Positions 41,160 to 52,200 of a DNA stretch of 64,000 nucleotides are shown here, piece after piece. A program made the translations under genes and the position numbers. How positions within the stretch are numbered: the stretch's first letter is position 1; every line of letters begins with the position of its first letter. Source of the stretch: Baylisascaris procyonis. Lineage: Eukaryota; Nematoda; Chromadorea; Rhabditida; Ascarididae. Where the stretch lies: contig JAZARR010000146.1 of assembly GCA_037389465.1 (NCBI GenBank), forward strand, positions 4,310,001 through 4,374,000, read 5' to 3'. The notes under the pieces were generated by a model. That model saw only the letters and a program-made list of their open reading frames with translations, had not been told where the DNA came from and ran no database searches.

Positions 41160-42105
41160 AAGGCTTCACAAAGTGCGAAGTCGCCCTCACAGGAGTCAGC
41201 TTATTTTCGATAGCAGTCGCAAATGCGGGAAAATCATCTACGAGATCATAGGAACTGAAGAAAATGGGCTAAAACACCTCGGAACAAGAAAGGTACAAAA
41301 CATAAAGGTGCGATCACTCATCGTTTGCCCGACGCGATAAGAGGTTCATAGGGGGATGGTGAGGAAGTGTAAGGGTTTCGGGCTGAGTACGCACCATTTG
41401 GCACAGTTTATATTTGGCAGATGCATTTCGAGAAGGAAGTCATTTGCATTTGCAAAGAAAAAGAAGGCCCGCATTGCAGTAGCAAATGAACATTTAGACT
41501 CGACCACGAGAATATGGTGAAGGGCTGTCTTTAAAAATGAAACGAAGACCAATAAATTCAACGAAGAAGGAATGAAGTACATTCGACGTCACGCAGGTGA
41601 ATAATAGCTCCCGAAGGTGACCAATGCAATCGTTATATGGGTAGAAGAAATTTATGATGCTTTGCGCAACGAATCGCTTGGCGGGTATCGGTTCTATGCA
41701 ACAAGTGACAAAACTTCCCCATAAAAATCATTTGGTGAAAAATCTTTAACAAAGATGTGGTGTGTCCGTACCTCGATCAGTAACGAATAGGTGATCTCAT
41801 CTTCCAACAAGACAACGGCTCCAAACACACATCGAAGATTGCTAATGCATGCTGACAGAATATAAAAAGATATGAGAAACGGCAAATGACCAGCCCAAAA
41901 CCCAGATATGAAAGTGATTGAAGGCCAATAACACGATGCATCAAACTGCAGATCGCATTAAAGCACAAACGATTCTGCGTCAATTATATGCACATACGAT
42001 AGAAAAACATTAGAGAACGTTCCAAATAAACGCGTTATTCAGCTCACAAATTTAATGCCACGAAGAGATTCTGCTATAATACGATCGAATGGCTATACCA
42101 GGAAG
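41160..42105 (+). pseudogene. Decayed Tc1/mariner-like transposase
   Basis: Broken plus-strand matches to Tc1-family transposase occur in the correct order. SFAFAKKKKARIAVANEHLD, then RAVFKNETKTNKF (41441-41560) corresponds to the K-x-RL-FAKEHL...W..VLFSDESKF region. QQDNGSKHTSKIANAC (from about 41803) corresponds to the second catalytic Asp block QQDN-PKHT. PAQNPDMKVIEG (about 41890-41925) corresponds to WPAQSPDLNPIE. NKRVIQLTNLMPRRDSAIIR (about 42025-42090) corresponds to the C-terminal SMPRRCQAVI end. Stops and frameshifts separate these blocks. The SDES aspartate reads Asn (KNETK) and the PDLNP asparagine reads Lys, so it is dead. Possible N-terminal remnants start near 41160. Terminal inverted repeats were not located. 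Confidence 0.8.
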
Positions 42106-43449
42106 CCATAGAAATTTCAATTCAATTGTCAACTTTTTAATTACATTTTTGTGATTGTTCTTCTTTTTTTCTTGCAAATACGTTATCATGTTTTGATGCC
42201 CGAAGTTGTATTATTTATATTTTCAACCCAAAATATGCCCTCCCCCCCCCCTTGATTACTGAGCTGTAAGTCGCTTGATGACCTTCATAAAACCCACGGC
42301 AAATCCCAACAGTAATAAGATTTCTATGAATGAGAACCATCAATCGATAACTATATCAACGCGAAAGGGATCATCGATTGCACCACAAGTCGAGAAAAAT
42401 CAACGGGTTAGGAGCCCTTGAGACGGTATCCCAATCCTCATGCAATCATCACACACATAAAATTAAAGACCCTCTCTTGAAGCACTGAATGTTTCAACGT
42501 GACGCAACAAATATCACACTTCCAAAGAAAAAATTTGCCACTTTAGCTTACCTGTTAAGTCGTCTTAAACTTGATACCGCCAATTCATACGTTCCACTCA
42601 CGCAAAACGGATCTTCACTCGAGGAAATACAATGCTGACGACAAATAACAATATTCACTTGATAGAAAAAATTTTTGCAAGACGTTTCTGCAAATACGAA
42701 AATTACATTTGCAACGATAACCTCTTCAACGCAGTAAAGCAGGAAATTCTACAAATTATGTTAGAACTCTCAAATGAACAATGCATAGTTGCCTTCTCGT
42801 TAAATTTCCTCATTTAATTGCTCTTCTTGTATCTGATGCACACCTTGACGATACCTTAGGCCATCTTTATTTTCTCCATTTTCTTATGTGCAATATTTTC
42901 TCCTTAATTTTTTTTTTTGCCTAAAATCACAGCATAAGGTATTGAAATAACGCTATACTCTCTAGTTAGTTGTTGTATATGTAAATAATAAATATTAGCA
43001 ATGTTATTATGAATATCAGACGAAACTTTCTTCCCGTCCGATACAACTACACTCATTTAGGTATCTTTTTATATGAGGTTTGGTGTTTTTTGGTGATAAC
43101 ATACTCAATAAATTAATGTAGCAATAGCCCTAAATAAGAGAACGTCTGCAACAAACTTTTATACAACACTCGAAAGCCGAATAAAAAATGTTGGCAATTG
43201 CTCAGATTAGGCGTTCATATTTTGGCGTGAAGAATAGCTCTCGTAGAAACATTCTGATAAAAACCTAAGAGCCAACCCTTCAAAGAAGTATGAATGCTAT
43301 GTGAAGCGTTAAGGTCTACAAGGCGAATACAGCCATAAACAACTTTCGTAATCGTGTCGTCTTACGTGTTCAAAATTAGATGAACATTAGTCAACATCTG
43401 TGGGCAAAAAGCTGAAGGCTTGGAAATGGATGCAACTCTATAACCTTTG
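42106..43449. other. No gene seen between transposon remnants
   Basis: AT-rich with a C10 run at 42242-42251. A 61-codon ORF at 42632-42817 has no recognisable similarity. Possibly further eroded repeat DNA. Confidence 0.5.
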
Positions 43450-43730
43450 AACAGAAATTGAGTAAAAGTTGTAGCCTCGCAAGAAACTCTTGTCTCTAAA
43501 CGAACTCTGGTAAACAGCCATTGCAGAACTCGATATCAATCGTAGTGGGACTATAACTTTCTGGCTGTTTGCTTGAACTGCCCGCAACCATTCATTGTGA
43601 ACAACCTCAGGATGCTGGTTTGCTTGCTGATCAACGAAGTGATACTTGTGGTTAACCTTAAATGTTCATAGTTTTGTAGTAGGCTTGCTATCCTATCTTA
43701 GGCACCGCACGATCGTCTAAAATCTCATAA
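43450..43730 (-). pseudogene. Probable IS1595/ISXO2 (Merlin-like) DDE transposase remnant
   Basis: On the minus strand one frame reads FKVNHKYHFVDQQANQHPEV, then VHNEWLRAVQ (about 43550-43660). This resembles the VNHS-x-NFVDP-x-TGAHTQ-x-IE-x-W block of ISXO2-like transposases found in nematodes and other animals. A later frame reads IEFCNGCLPEFV followed by a stop and RQ, like the DSHLCEFMWR-type C terminus. Frames shift and stops intervene. The adjacent 61-codon minus-strand ORF at 43725-43910 (MSWVKLDRQAGAGLGAVLPE and on) may be an upstream part of the same element but is not recognised. Confidence 0.5.
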
Positions 43731-45009
43731 CTCTGAAGGGAAACACTCGCCGGGCATCTTCATGTTCGAGAACACCCACTCATAAAGTGTGGCTGTGATC
43801 TGAGTACTTTTGAAATTCTTCCGCTTTGGCCACTTCTGTGATTTAATCACCTCAGGCAAAACAGCACCCAGTCCGGCGCCGGCCTGACGATCCAACTTGA
43901 CCCAACTCATGGTAGGGTCCTGTTTAACTCCCGTTCATATGATCAAATGCAAGATGCGATCCTAGAGGTGTTCCCCTTCGCCGTCGGATCGGGTCTCAAC
44001 GAACAGCAAAATCGATGTTCGGATAACGCAGAATAATCAAAGGCGTCCACAATCCCACCTATCTAAAGCGGTACGTTTTCTCTTCGATTTAAAAGATCTT
44101 GCGATAACGAAGACGACACCGGAACAAAGTGAGCTGATACTTTAAAAAAAATGAAATACACACGATACAAAATAAAGCTGAGCACGGGATCAACAGTACC
44201 ATATACAACGTGAGTTCAAACCTATGCTTGAGAGCGTAAGCAGCGTTCGCCACATTACCTAAATTAGTGGTGAGTTCCCATTGAAAACGTGAAAAAGAAA
44301 TTGAAAATATTTGCTAAAATGACGGTGAAAGATTAAAGTGGCAACATGAAAGCAACTAAAATATGGCGTCGAAATTGTAATAAAGAAAAAACGCAACGTT
44401 ACCTCATTTGATTATTTCAGACTCCGATCGAAATCAGTATCACGCATAAATTATTGAGGAATAAAAATGCAGTGAAAAACTTCGACTTACTTCAACTTAA
44501 TGCGAGGCTGTCACTGATTACACCGATTTGATACGCATTCCACTTATATGACCACACCGGACTACTAAAAAAAAGACATCAGCGTCACCCTTGTGCCACT
44601 AACAAAGCCAACTCTTCAGTTAGCTAAAGGTATGGGCGCGAGTGCCACATTCAACACAACATGTTACATAAAATTCAACGAATCTAGCAAAAATCTCGCT
44701 CTTTTTTCTGAAGGTTAAAAAATGTGCCCGTGAGTGAGGGTAAAAAACCATAGAAAACTTTGAGCGCCTGGTCCTTTCCCTATTTTACAGCAAAGCCGGT
44801 TGCTTAAATAATTGCATTGATTTATTTCGTCGAAAATCCACCGTTATCGTTCTTAGTAAATCGTTTCAAGACCGCAATGCAATCTAAAGTTCATCTACCA
44901 GTGATCACTCATGACAAAGGTGAATTTTGATCACCTTTCCTCATGACGTAAGGTTTTAACAAAAAAAGGCAGTGTTTTTCAGGTGGGAATGGTTTTAAAT
45001 ATGAGCATA
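43731..45009. other. Probable eroded repeat DNA, no gene assigned
   Basis: GC-elevated at 43725-43990, then AT-rich. No family assignment is possible by eye. Its position between two transposon remnants suggests more of the same. Confidence 0.4.
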
Positions 45010-45514
45010 GAACATCATTCGACAGTCCCGTCTTCAGCGTTCAACAATTCCACAGATCGTCCAAAACATATCGGAAGGCTGTCGTCGTCCCATTTCAGTA
45101 TACTGTACTCAAGTCTGATGGCAGTCTGTGAAAAAAGATATCGAAGCAGCTGAATAAGTTCAATGGCGGTTCACTGAGACGGCTTTTAGAAGAGCATGAC
45201 CGTTGCAGCTTAATTATCAATAACGGCTTCTTATTCTTGATTTAAAGGTTTTGTTTTATCATGAAGCCGAGTTCGATTTGTGTTCATGCTTCAAGATTGT
45301 TGAAGGCTTTTCTAGGATTCCGTTTGAGCATAATTTCTCTTTCATAAAATTTGCACTACACTCGAGCCTACATTCCTTGAAATCGAAAATAAACCAGTGA
45401 ATCTAACTGATATCCTCAGTTCATTGGTTTTTTCTGCTGTTCCCATTTGGAACTCCTTGCCATATCATATGGTTATGGCGTGCAACTTGCCCTCTTTTAA
45501 GCAGCGCTTAGAGT
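45010..45514 (+). pseudogene. 3' fragment of a non-LTR retrotransposon reverse transcriptase
   Basis: Plus-strand translation gives, with a few stops, the typical end of a LINE ORF2. It reads TYRKAVVV then RPISVYCTQV-stop-WQSVKKDIEAAE (as in RPILEYCSxVWSPxLKKDIExIE). VQWRFTETAFRRA and LILDLKVLFYHEAEFDLCSC then FKIVEG follow. The end is VFSAVPIWNSLPYHMVMACN then LPSFKQRLE and a stop, as in the R-x-WNSLP-x-x-V-x-A-xx-x-x-FK-x-x-L terminus of CR1/Jockey-like elements. The upstream RT core is not visible, so this looks like a 5'-truncated, mutated insertion. Confidence 0.75.
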
Positions 45515-46925
45515 AGAGTGACCTGGTTGCGGTAAGCACTGCTCAACGGTTGTACTGTAAATTTACATATCTTATTTTCGCATATTCATATCTGCATTCG
45601 TTACGATTTCTGCTAGTGTTTATTGTTTTCTTGGTGGTTAAATGCATGACTGTGTGTGCTCCTCATTGTTACAAATATCAATGCTTTCTTTAACGTAAAA
45701 TAAAGATTTTTTGTTGTTGTTCTTTTATTGTGCTGAGTTATTTTCCATTGCTCACCGGAATAATTTTCTTTAGTTTTCATCTCTGCTCCATTTTGCATTC
45801 TTTCTTCATTTTCTTTCATTTTCAATTCATTTTCGATTCCCATTAAATATTTCTCTATCACTATATATTTATTTTGTTTTAGTTTTTCTTTCAAATGTTT
45901 TTTTTTTTTTTCATATATCGGGTAAACTACAACCGATTAAGCAGTATGGGAAAATGTTTGTTGTGAATTATCTTTCAAAAACACAGCGTTAATTAGTATT
46001 ATGCATTCTTTAGCTAACAATTTTTTGAACGAAATTTAAATAAGCTTTTCCTGTGAAACAACAAATACCTATCACTATGATCCACTATTTGATGGCAAAT
46101 GGTATCTACGCAGTGGGAGTGTTCCCATGGTTACTGCATAAACGAATGGTTGCTGCCAAACTATTGCTGCTGCAGCAAATATTACTAACCGATTCGATAG
46201 GCTTGGTATCCGCTATTCACTATATATTATCACTATGCTTCCGTTTTTTTTTTTTTTGAACTTCCCCTCGGGAATCAATTCATTTGCCGTTCAATGTTAT
46301 ATACAATATAAGCATGAAATAATAACGTTTCAAAATTTTCTTATTTACGTTGACTATCGAGTGGTACAATAAAAATTATCTGATGTGAACGAACATTGTT
46401 TAAAAACTACTATATCTATATATCAAAGTGTTGGTTGTTTTTTTTTTTAAACTACCCAACTTCAAGAATCTTCAGAAATCAGAAAATTCGTTTAAAAAAT
46501 ATCGAAAACAAGCATTTTCTGAAACATTTTCAATTCCGATCCAGAAAAAAAAATTTCATATTATGAGTGCTGAGTGGTCGAAAATATTGCTTAGAGAAGT
46601 TTTATGTTGCAATGAATCAATTTTTTTTAGGAATAATTGTACAACGGTGATGGAAAATAAATCTTAATTCCAAAAGGCTCGAGCATTTTTTTGGATAAAA
46701 TAAAAAAATTTAAAAAAAATAGTTCGTAATAAATAAGGGTTTTCTTCCGCATAGGTTCAGCTAGCAGCAAGAAGCGTAATTTAACGTAAATGAATGCGCA
46801 AAAATGAGCTACTTTCAAATTTTTCAAATTTTCGATTGCTCGATACTTATCACATCATCCGTAAGAACAAAAAATTTTTCTTCACTTATAAAAATTTTCA
46901 TCAATTTTCAAGAAAAAATTTTCCA
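45515..46925. other. Intergenic, no gene recognised
   Basis: AT-rich. ORFs at 45613-45894 (minus, Lys/Glu/Asn-rich), 46053-46259 (plus, hydrophobic) and 46428-46667 (plus) have no recognisable domain and are probably fortuitous. Confidence 0.55.
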
Positions 46926-46940
46926 GGATTTTACCGACAA

Positions 46941-46980
46941 ATGACTAATGGCGGACGAATGGTGAAGATGATTCTTTTAG
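46941..46980 (+). CDS. Rab-like GTPase exon 1
   Basis: Encodes MTNGGRMVKMILL plus the first base of the P-loop glycine. Donor is TTAG|gtaata. The ATG at 46941 follows an acceptor-like aattttccag by 15 nt. An in-frame ATG at 46959 (MVKMILL) is an alternative start. Confidence 0.75.
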
Positions 46981-49278
46981 GTAATATTTATTCAGAAATT
47001 ATTCACTGTATTATGCTCGTAATTATTATTTATCGTAAAATCATAAAATTCAGTCAAGTATTTCTCAAGTTTTTTTTTTTCCATTTTAACTCTCAAATTC
47101 GACAAGTAAATCATCAAAATTGATTTGAAATAGTGGTCCTATCTGGTGAAAGAGGCTATTAACTTCCAGGATCGCAAGGATGTGGCAAAACAACGATAGC
47201 AAATATTCTTACATGCAGTTATAATTTTACAACAAAAGACTACAAAATGGTAGCACTTCGAATTTTGTCTTTACTCTGTTGTTAAAATACCAACAATAGC
47301 AATGAAGTAGTCTTAGCTGTATTTTCTGTTGTTATATTCGATGCATTATTATTGTTAACTAATGATCTACTGTGACCAAATGAACTCATGTAGGGGCTAC
47401 GATTTGCCTTCAGGGCCATAGCCGAAGAGATAAATAGGCTGCCGTCTCGCTTGTTAATCAGTATCGCTTTCTTGTCGTCTCGTGGTTGTCGTTGCTCGTA
47501 ATAAGTGAGCTTCGCTGCTTCGGTGAGGTTCTTCAAACGCAAGAGAAACGGTGTCAGCTACGGGTATCAATGCGACTTTCCACATAATAAAACCTTTTAC
47601 CTGTCCAGGTGCAAAGAAAAACGCACACTTTTAGAAGACTTCTACGGTGCAATACATATAAGCGCACATCCGACTTATTTGGCACGCTTTAAACTTGTTT
47701 TGTTTTTGTGCTCTGAATTATGTAATCAAGAAAGAGAAAAAAACTTCATTTCATTTCAGAAATTTCTCACTTTATTTGCTGTTTGTCTAGAAAATAAACC
47801 ACCTTATAAATTCATCGTGATCCAGTGAGCCAGTGAATTTATGAATTCATTCAGCCCAGTGAATGATATGTTGAGTAGTTATCGGGTGATATTATTCAAA
47901 GCCACATCGGATAGTAACTGCACTTCATTTTTTTCATCCGAATGGATCTTATGGAATGGGCATCGGATGTGAGTTCTACGGAGGCTTTGTTCTGTTTTTC
48001 CACTTTGAACAGTAAAGAGGTTGCAAGAACGTTCACGAGCAAGTAAGCTGACCAAGTGAAATGTGCTTCTTACACACCTATGTCAGTCTGTGTAAGGATT
48101 TTGCATATGGCTGACTTTGTGAATATTTCACATATGAATTTATTTTTACCATTACTTCGGACAATATTGAGGTACGATGTATTTGCATTGCAGACACAAG
48201 GTGTGGACGTGTTCGAAAAGAGGTTCTCGATGGGTGATCGTTATGTAGATGTACTTTTGGTGGATACAAGTGGTCATCAGCTGTATTCCTGGCTGGTCGA
48301 TCGAGTATGCGATACGGATGGGATTTTCGTTTTCTGCTTCGACTCAACCGATAAACAAAGTTTCGATGCACTCGAACGCATCATCAATAATACAACTGCT
48401 AAAACAGGTGTTCATATGAACTGGATATGACATGTAATAATTGTAATTGCATGTGTGTGTCTCTCTCTTTATTTGATGGTGCTATTCAGCCAATGCATGT
48501 CTCCGCACAAAATTTCCATGTTCTATTAAAGTTGCTTCCGGTTGACTGTTTGCCTAGTTGGCAGCTCGATCGTTGAACTTTAAGATACGTTTGAACGTTA
48601 AGCTTAAATCTCTATTAGCAATCGTCTTTTCTGCCAGTCTTCCGTTGATTGTTTTTCTAATAAGTATCGTATATGAGGTTTATTTTTATGCATCGTTACG
48701 CTCATATAAATTTATTTTTACTAAACTAAGAAATATGAAAAAACTTCATTTCCATTTCCAAAATTCATGCAGTTGTGCAAACTAAGTAATACATCATTGG
48801 TTACAATCGACTAACTTGAAAACCATTTCATTTAAGGAGTCATCGTTGGATGTAAATGGGATTTATCGATACGTCAGGCTATATCATTAGATATCGCAGA
48901 GCAATTTGCTGCACACAACAATATGCAATTCATTTCAACCTCAACGGTGACTATTTTCGAAATTTCATTTCAATTTTATTGAATATAAATAATTCAAATG
49001 GCTCTTAAAAGCAAATAGCGCTCTTTTTTTCGTTAAAAACCACTAAGCTTCATTGAATTTGAAAAGCTTTGGAGAATTCTTATATGAATAGAGCCAATTT
49101 GAAGTTGTTTTTTTTTTCTCGAAAGTTGCATAATTTTAATTGAGTTCTTTGCACAAAAAGTGTAGCAATCCATCTCACACTATATATTCAAGAATTAATT
49201 TTAGGCGTTTTTTAGACTTATTTGACGGGGCAATTAAGAGAGAGTGTTCTGCTATTAGTGTTGAACGTCACATTATGA
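46941..49278 (+). CDS. Divergent Rab-like small GTPase (5 exons, 168 aa)
   Basis: Exons 46941-46980, 47170-47249, 48194-48407, 48837-48946 and 49216-49278 join in phase (1, 0, 1, 0) into 507 nt, 168 residues. P-loop GSQGCGKT is at 14-21, the switch region YKMTQGVDVFEKRF at 38-51, G3 is VDTSGH (63-68) instead of WDTAGQ, G4 is CKWD (117-120) instead of NKxD, and G5 is STST (145-148). The protein ends NVTL with no C-terminal cysteines, so it is unlikely to be prenylated. This pattern recalls Rab-like ciliary transport GTPases (IFT27/RABL4, IFT22/RABL5) or RAB28, but I cannot choose. A tttccag acceptor ends 15 nt before the ATG and could take a spliced leader. It is convergent with the ARL4-like gene. 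Confidence 0.8.
47170..47249 (+). CDS. Rab-like GTPase exon 2: P-loop
   Basis: 80 nt between an aacttccag acceptor and an AAAATG|gtagca donor. Completes the glycine and encodes SQGCGKTTIANILTCSYNF then TTKDYKM, containing the phosphate-binding Lys20-Thr21. Too short to appear as an isolated ORF. Confidence 0.82.
47282..47828. other. Overlapping ORFs in Rab-like intron 2, unrecognised
   Basis: Minus-strand ORF 47542-47282 (86 codons, reading LTEAAKLTYYEQRQPRDDKK and ending Asn/Thr-rich) overlaps by about 40 bp plus-strand ORF 47505-47828 (107 codons). The 47380-47560 core is GC-elevated and reads like real protein on the minus strand. A terminal exon of an antisense gene, or a degraded insertion, is possible. 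No partner exons were found and no function is assigned. Confidence 0.2.
48194..48407 (+). CDS. Rab-like GTPase exon 3: switch I to helix 3
   Basis: 214 nt after a tttgcattgcag acceptor, ending ACAG|gtgttc. Encodes TQGVDVFEKRFSMGDRYVDV then LLVDTSGHQLYSWLVDRVCD and TDGIFVFCFDSTDKQSFDAL, a clear Ras-superfamily core with the G3 aspartate (Asp64) and the hydrophobic beta-4 strand IFVFCFDSTD. Confidence 0.9.
48837..48946 (+). CDS. Rab-like GTPase exon 4: G4 and G5
   Basis: 110 nt after a tttcatttaag acceptor, ending TCAACG|gtgact. Encodes VIVGCKWDLSIRQAISLDIA then EQFAAHNNMQFISTST. CKWD is the guanine-specificity motif with Cys replacing the usual Asn. STST replaces the SAK motif. Confidence 0.88.
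49216..49278 (+). CDS. Rab-like GTPase terminal exon
   Basis: 63 nt after a cgttttttag acceptor, phase 0, reading TYLTGQLRESVLLLVLNVTL then TGA. It would supply the C-terminal helix. A second frame over the same bases (49206-49286: RFLDLFDGAIKRECSAISVE and on) also looks helix-like but needs a phase that exon 4 does not provide. Confidence 0.55.
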   Translation, partial: TYLTGQLRESVLLLVLNVTL

Positions 49279-49286
49279 TAGAGTAG

Positions 49287-52200
49287 GGAGTTGCCGGATT
49301 ATTCGTTCCTTTTTCATGGATTATCTTATTATTTTTCAAATCTTTCAATTGATTCAACGTTTCCTTCTCGATATAATAGAGACGTCAAATCAGGAATGGG
49401 TACCAATCAGAACGTAGATGAAAATAACGATTGCAATACATGATTGTTTAAAATTCTTTTAGTTAAAAAAAAAAGCAGCAATCAGCACGACGATGAAGCT
49501 GACAAATAATAAATCGAAACAAAAGAAATATGATAAGCAAAAGTTTGTGAGAATATGAAATCCAAATGAAACAAATTGCTAAATGCAGATATTTTTTTTC
49601 TATGAATATTCAAAAGATTGTTTCATCGTCGATGTGAAAAAAAAAAAAAGATTGCAGCGACAAGTGGAATAAGTTTTATCACGCAAATAATCTCACTATG
49701 AATATCAACATTTTTTTAGGACGGAAGGGAAGTGAAAAATGAGATTCTATGTAAATATTCGAACAACAATTTTTACACTTCATAGAATGGATTTTTCATT
49801 CGTAGATATTTGTGCTTATCGCATTCATCAATATACCATTGCAAAGATCGGTTTTTTAACCGATCGACTCGAAAGAACCTATTTATACAAGAGTGGCTTT
49901 CAATATTATAGCGAAGAAAAACCCGACGACTGTAAATTTCCCAAGATTCATTAAGGGCGGCGGTGGGGGGGGGGGGGTGGTGGTCGGATGTTGAGATTTT
50001 GTTGAAAAGTAGGAGGACATCGTCTTCTCAAAAAAATTCAGGGTATCCGTATCAGCAGTTCAATGAAATTTCAAAGTACCATGACAGATCATCTTTCTAA
50101 ATTTAATCATTTACGGAATGTGTCCTATTAAACAGAATATGCTATCGAAGTGTATTTCCTTACCCTGTAGCTCGTAGGAGAGGTCAGGTGGAGGGAGTTG
50201 CGGGAGAGATAGGGAGAAAGGGGAAAAGGATCTTGTTGAGGGACAGCAGTTATTTTGCAGGTAATTTGGTATATGTATGCGCTCATTGTTGCATATGTTC
50301 AACCCAATGATTTGTTGTATCTGACAGATTAGAAAGTGACATTTGTTGGATATGCCATAAAACGCAAAACAATCCGTCTTCTTTATGCTAGTTCTAGAGC
50401 TTTCTGGAGTGAACGATTACAGTTGTCTTCTCATTGCAGAGAGTGAGTACCGCTGAAATGGAATCACTCTTCCACAACGTCATTGACAAATACCTGAACT
50501 CTTAATCGATTGCTTCCGATGCACTTTCAAGAGGACTGTCGCCAGCGAGACTGCAGACCAATTTTCTTTTGAATGGTTTGGGCTTCAATTTGAGATGCAG
50601 GAAGTTAGTTGGAGCAATGGTTCATGAAGGAACGTTATATGACGATTAGCCAAAATCTCCACAAAAATGGTACATGCAGTCTTTTTAGAAGAGAAAATGC
50701 AGTCGAGGCTTCAGCACGAATTAGCGAAAAGAAATCTGAAAAAAAAAGAAATTTTCCGTGTTTCTTCCTCCCCTTCCCTCCTCCCTCTCTATAGCTAGGA
50801 AGAACTTCTGCGGTCATTAGCAATATACCCTTTCAGAGGCACCTTCCTTCAGAACATTTTCGTCAGCAATCGATAGAACCTTACTTCTTGTTAAAAATAT
50901 TCGTGAATTGCACTGCAGCTGTCAATAATCGCTAATGTGTAGCTGTCCTCGCGAAGGGAAACCATTTTAAATTTCCATCACATTTTCATACCATGAAAAT
51001 TTTATATGAAGCAGAAAAAGGAATACATATACTACATAGAGCATCGCTGTCGATAAGTAAGAAGGATATTTTAACAAATAGACATCCGGTTCACATCTTC
51101 GCGTGTCAATTGCCTCGGGGCATTCACTAACATTTCTTATGAAAATGAAAACAAAAAGTAAGCTTTAATTGATTGACGACATAATTAGTATTAAATACCA
51201 CCAAGAATAGCACACTTCTTGAGGTAGCGTAGCATCGAGTAGCATCTACGTCTTCTGTTTCTCGCCTACTTCAAAGCACTTCAAAAATTCACTTTCGGTC
51301 TACCCAACTAATAAGAGTACTTTTCTATGTATCGATGGTACAAATTATCGCTATTACTACCCAAACCGAATAAAAGTACAATAAACCGAATCTTCCACAT
51401 ACCACATTACAACAATAGACAAATTATATAGCACATTAAGTACTAATTGTTCCCGACAAGAAAGTGAGGTGCATCGAAAATTTCTTTTGGAAAAAGTCGT
51501 TTATTGACTAGTTAAATTGACGACTATCGAAAGAGGTGGATGAGATGAATGATGATTATATGGAGGTTAAATATGTGTGAAGTTGATGCATGCCCTCAAA
51601 ATTGCACTACCTCAAAAGGGAGGTGACTTTTCGAGTGAAGTTTTGCACGGAACTATCCATGCCGTGAGACTACGTCTTTAAGCCCGATACACTTCTACTT
51701 CCTTTCATGAACCTTTATGCAGTCATAGTCTCCAAAATGATCAGAATCGCAGCGACGCGTATTATCGCTTTTTGCTTAGATCATGCGAGCACTTCACTGA
51801 CAAATTTTCCCACTTTACATGCAGGTATGAAGCCACAAAAAAATCATCAACACTGAAAATTGCAAAGAAAGAACATCATGTCGTTAGAATTTTTATAGAA
51901 TTTGCAAATTCTAACAAGCAATATAATCAACAGGTATGAGCTAATATACCGAAATTTGCCCTCAGAATTTATCACATATATTTGAAAGCGTCTATTATTT
52001 CAAAAGACTGAACGTCCGATGTAATCAAAAAAAAAAAAAAAAAATTTATGTCAGTGACATAGATTCACTCCCGCCGGCTATATATAATCTTGTTTATCGA
52101 ATAGCTGCGAGAATTCCACTCAATATTTTCTTCCAAATAAAGAAACCTTTCTGAAAACTGGAAGGAATAAGTTTTTTTTAGAATTTGAAGGAAACTTTCG

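Noticed and set aside
48078..48371. 97-codon minus-strand ORF
   Set aside because: Shadow of Rab-like exon 3 on the opposite strand.
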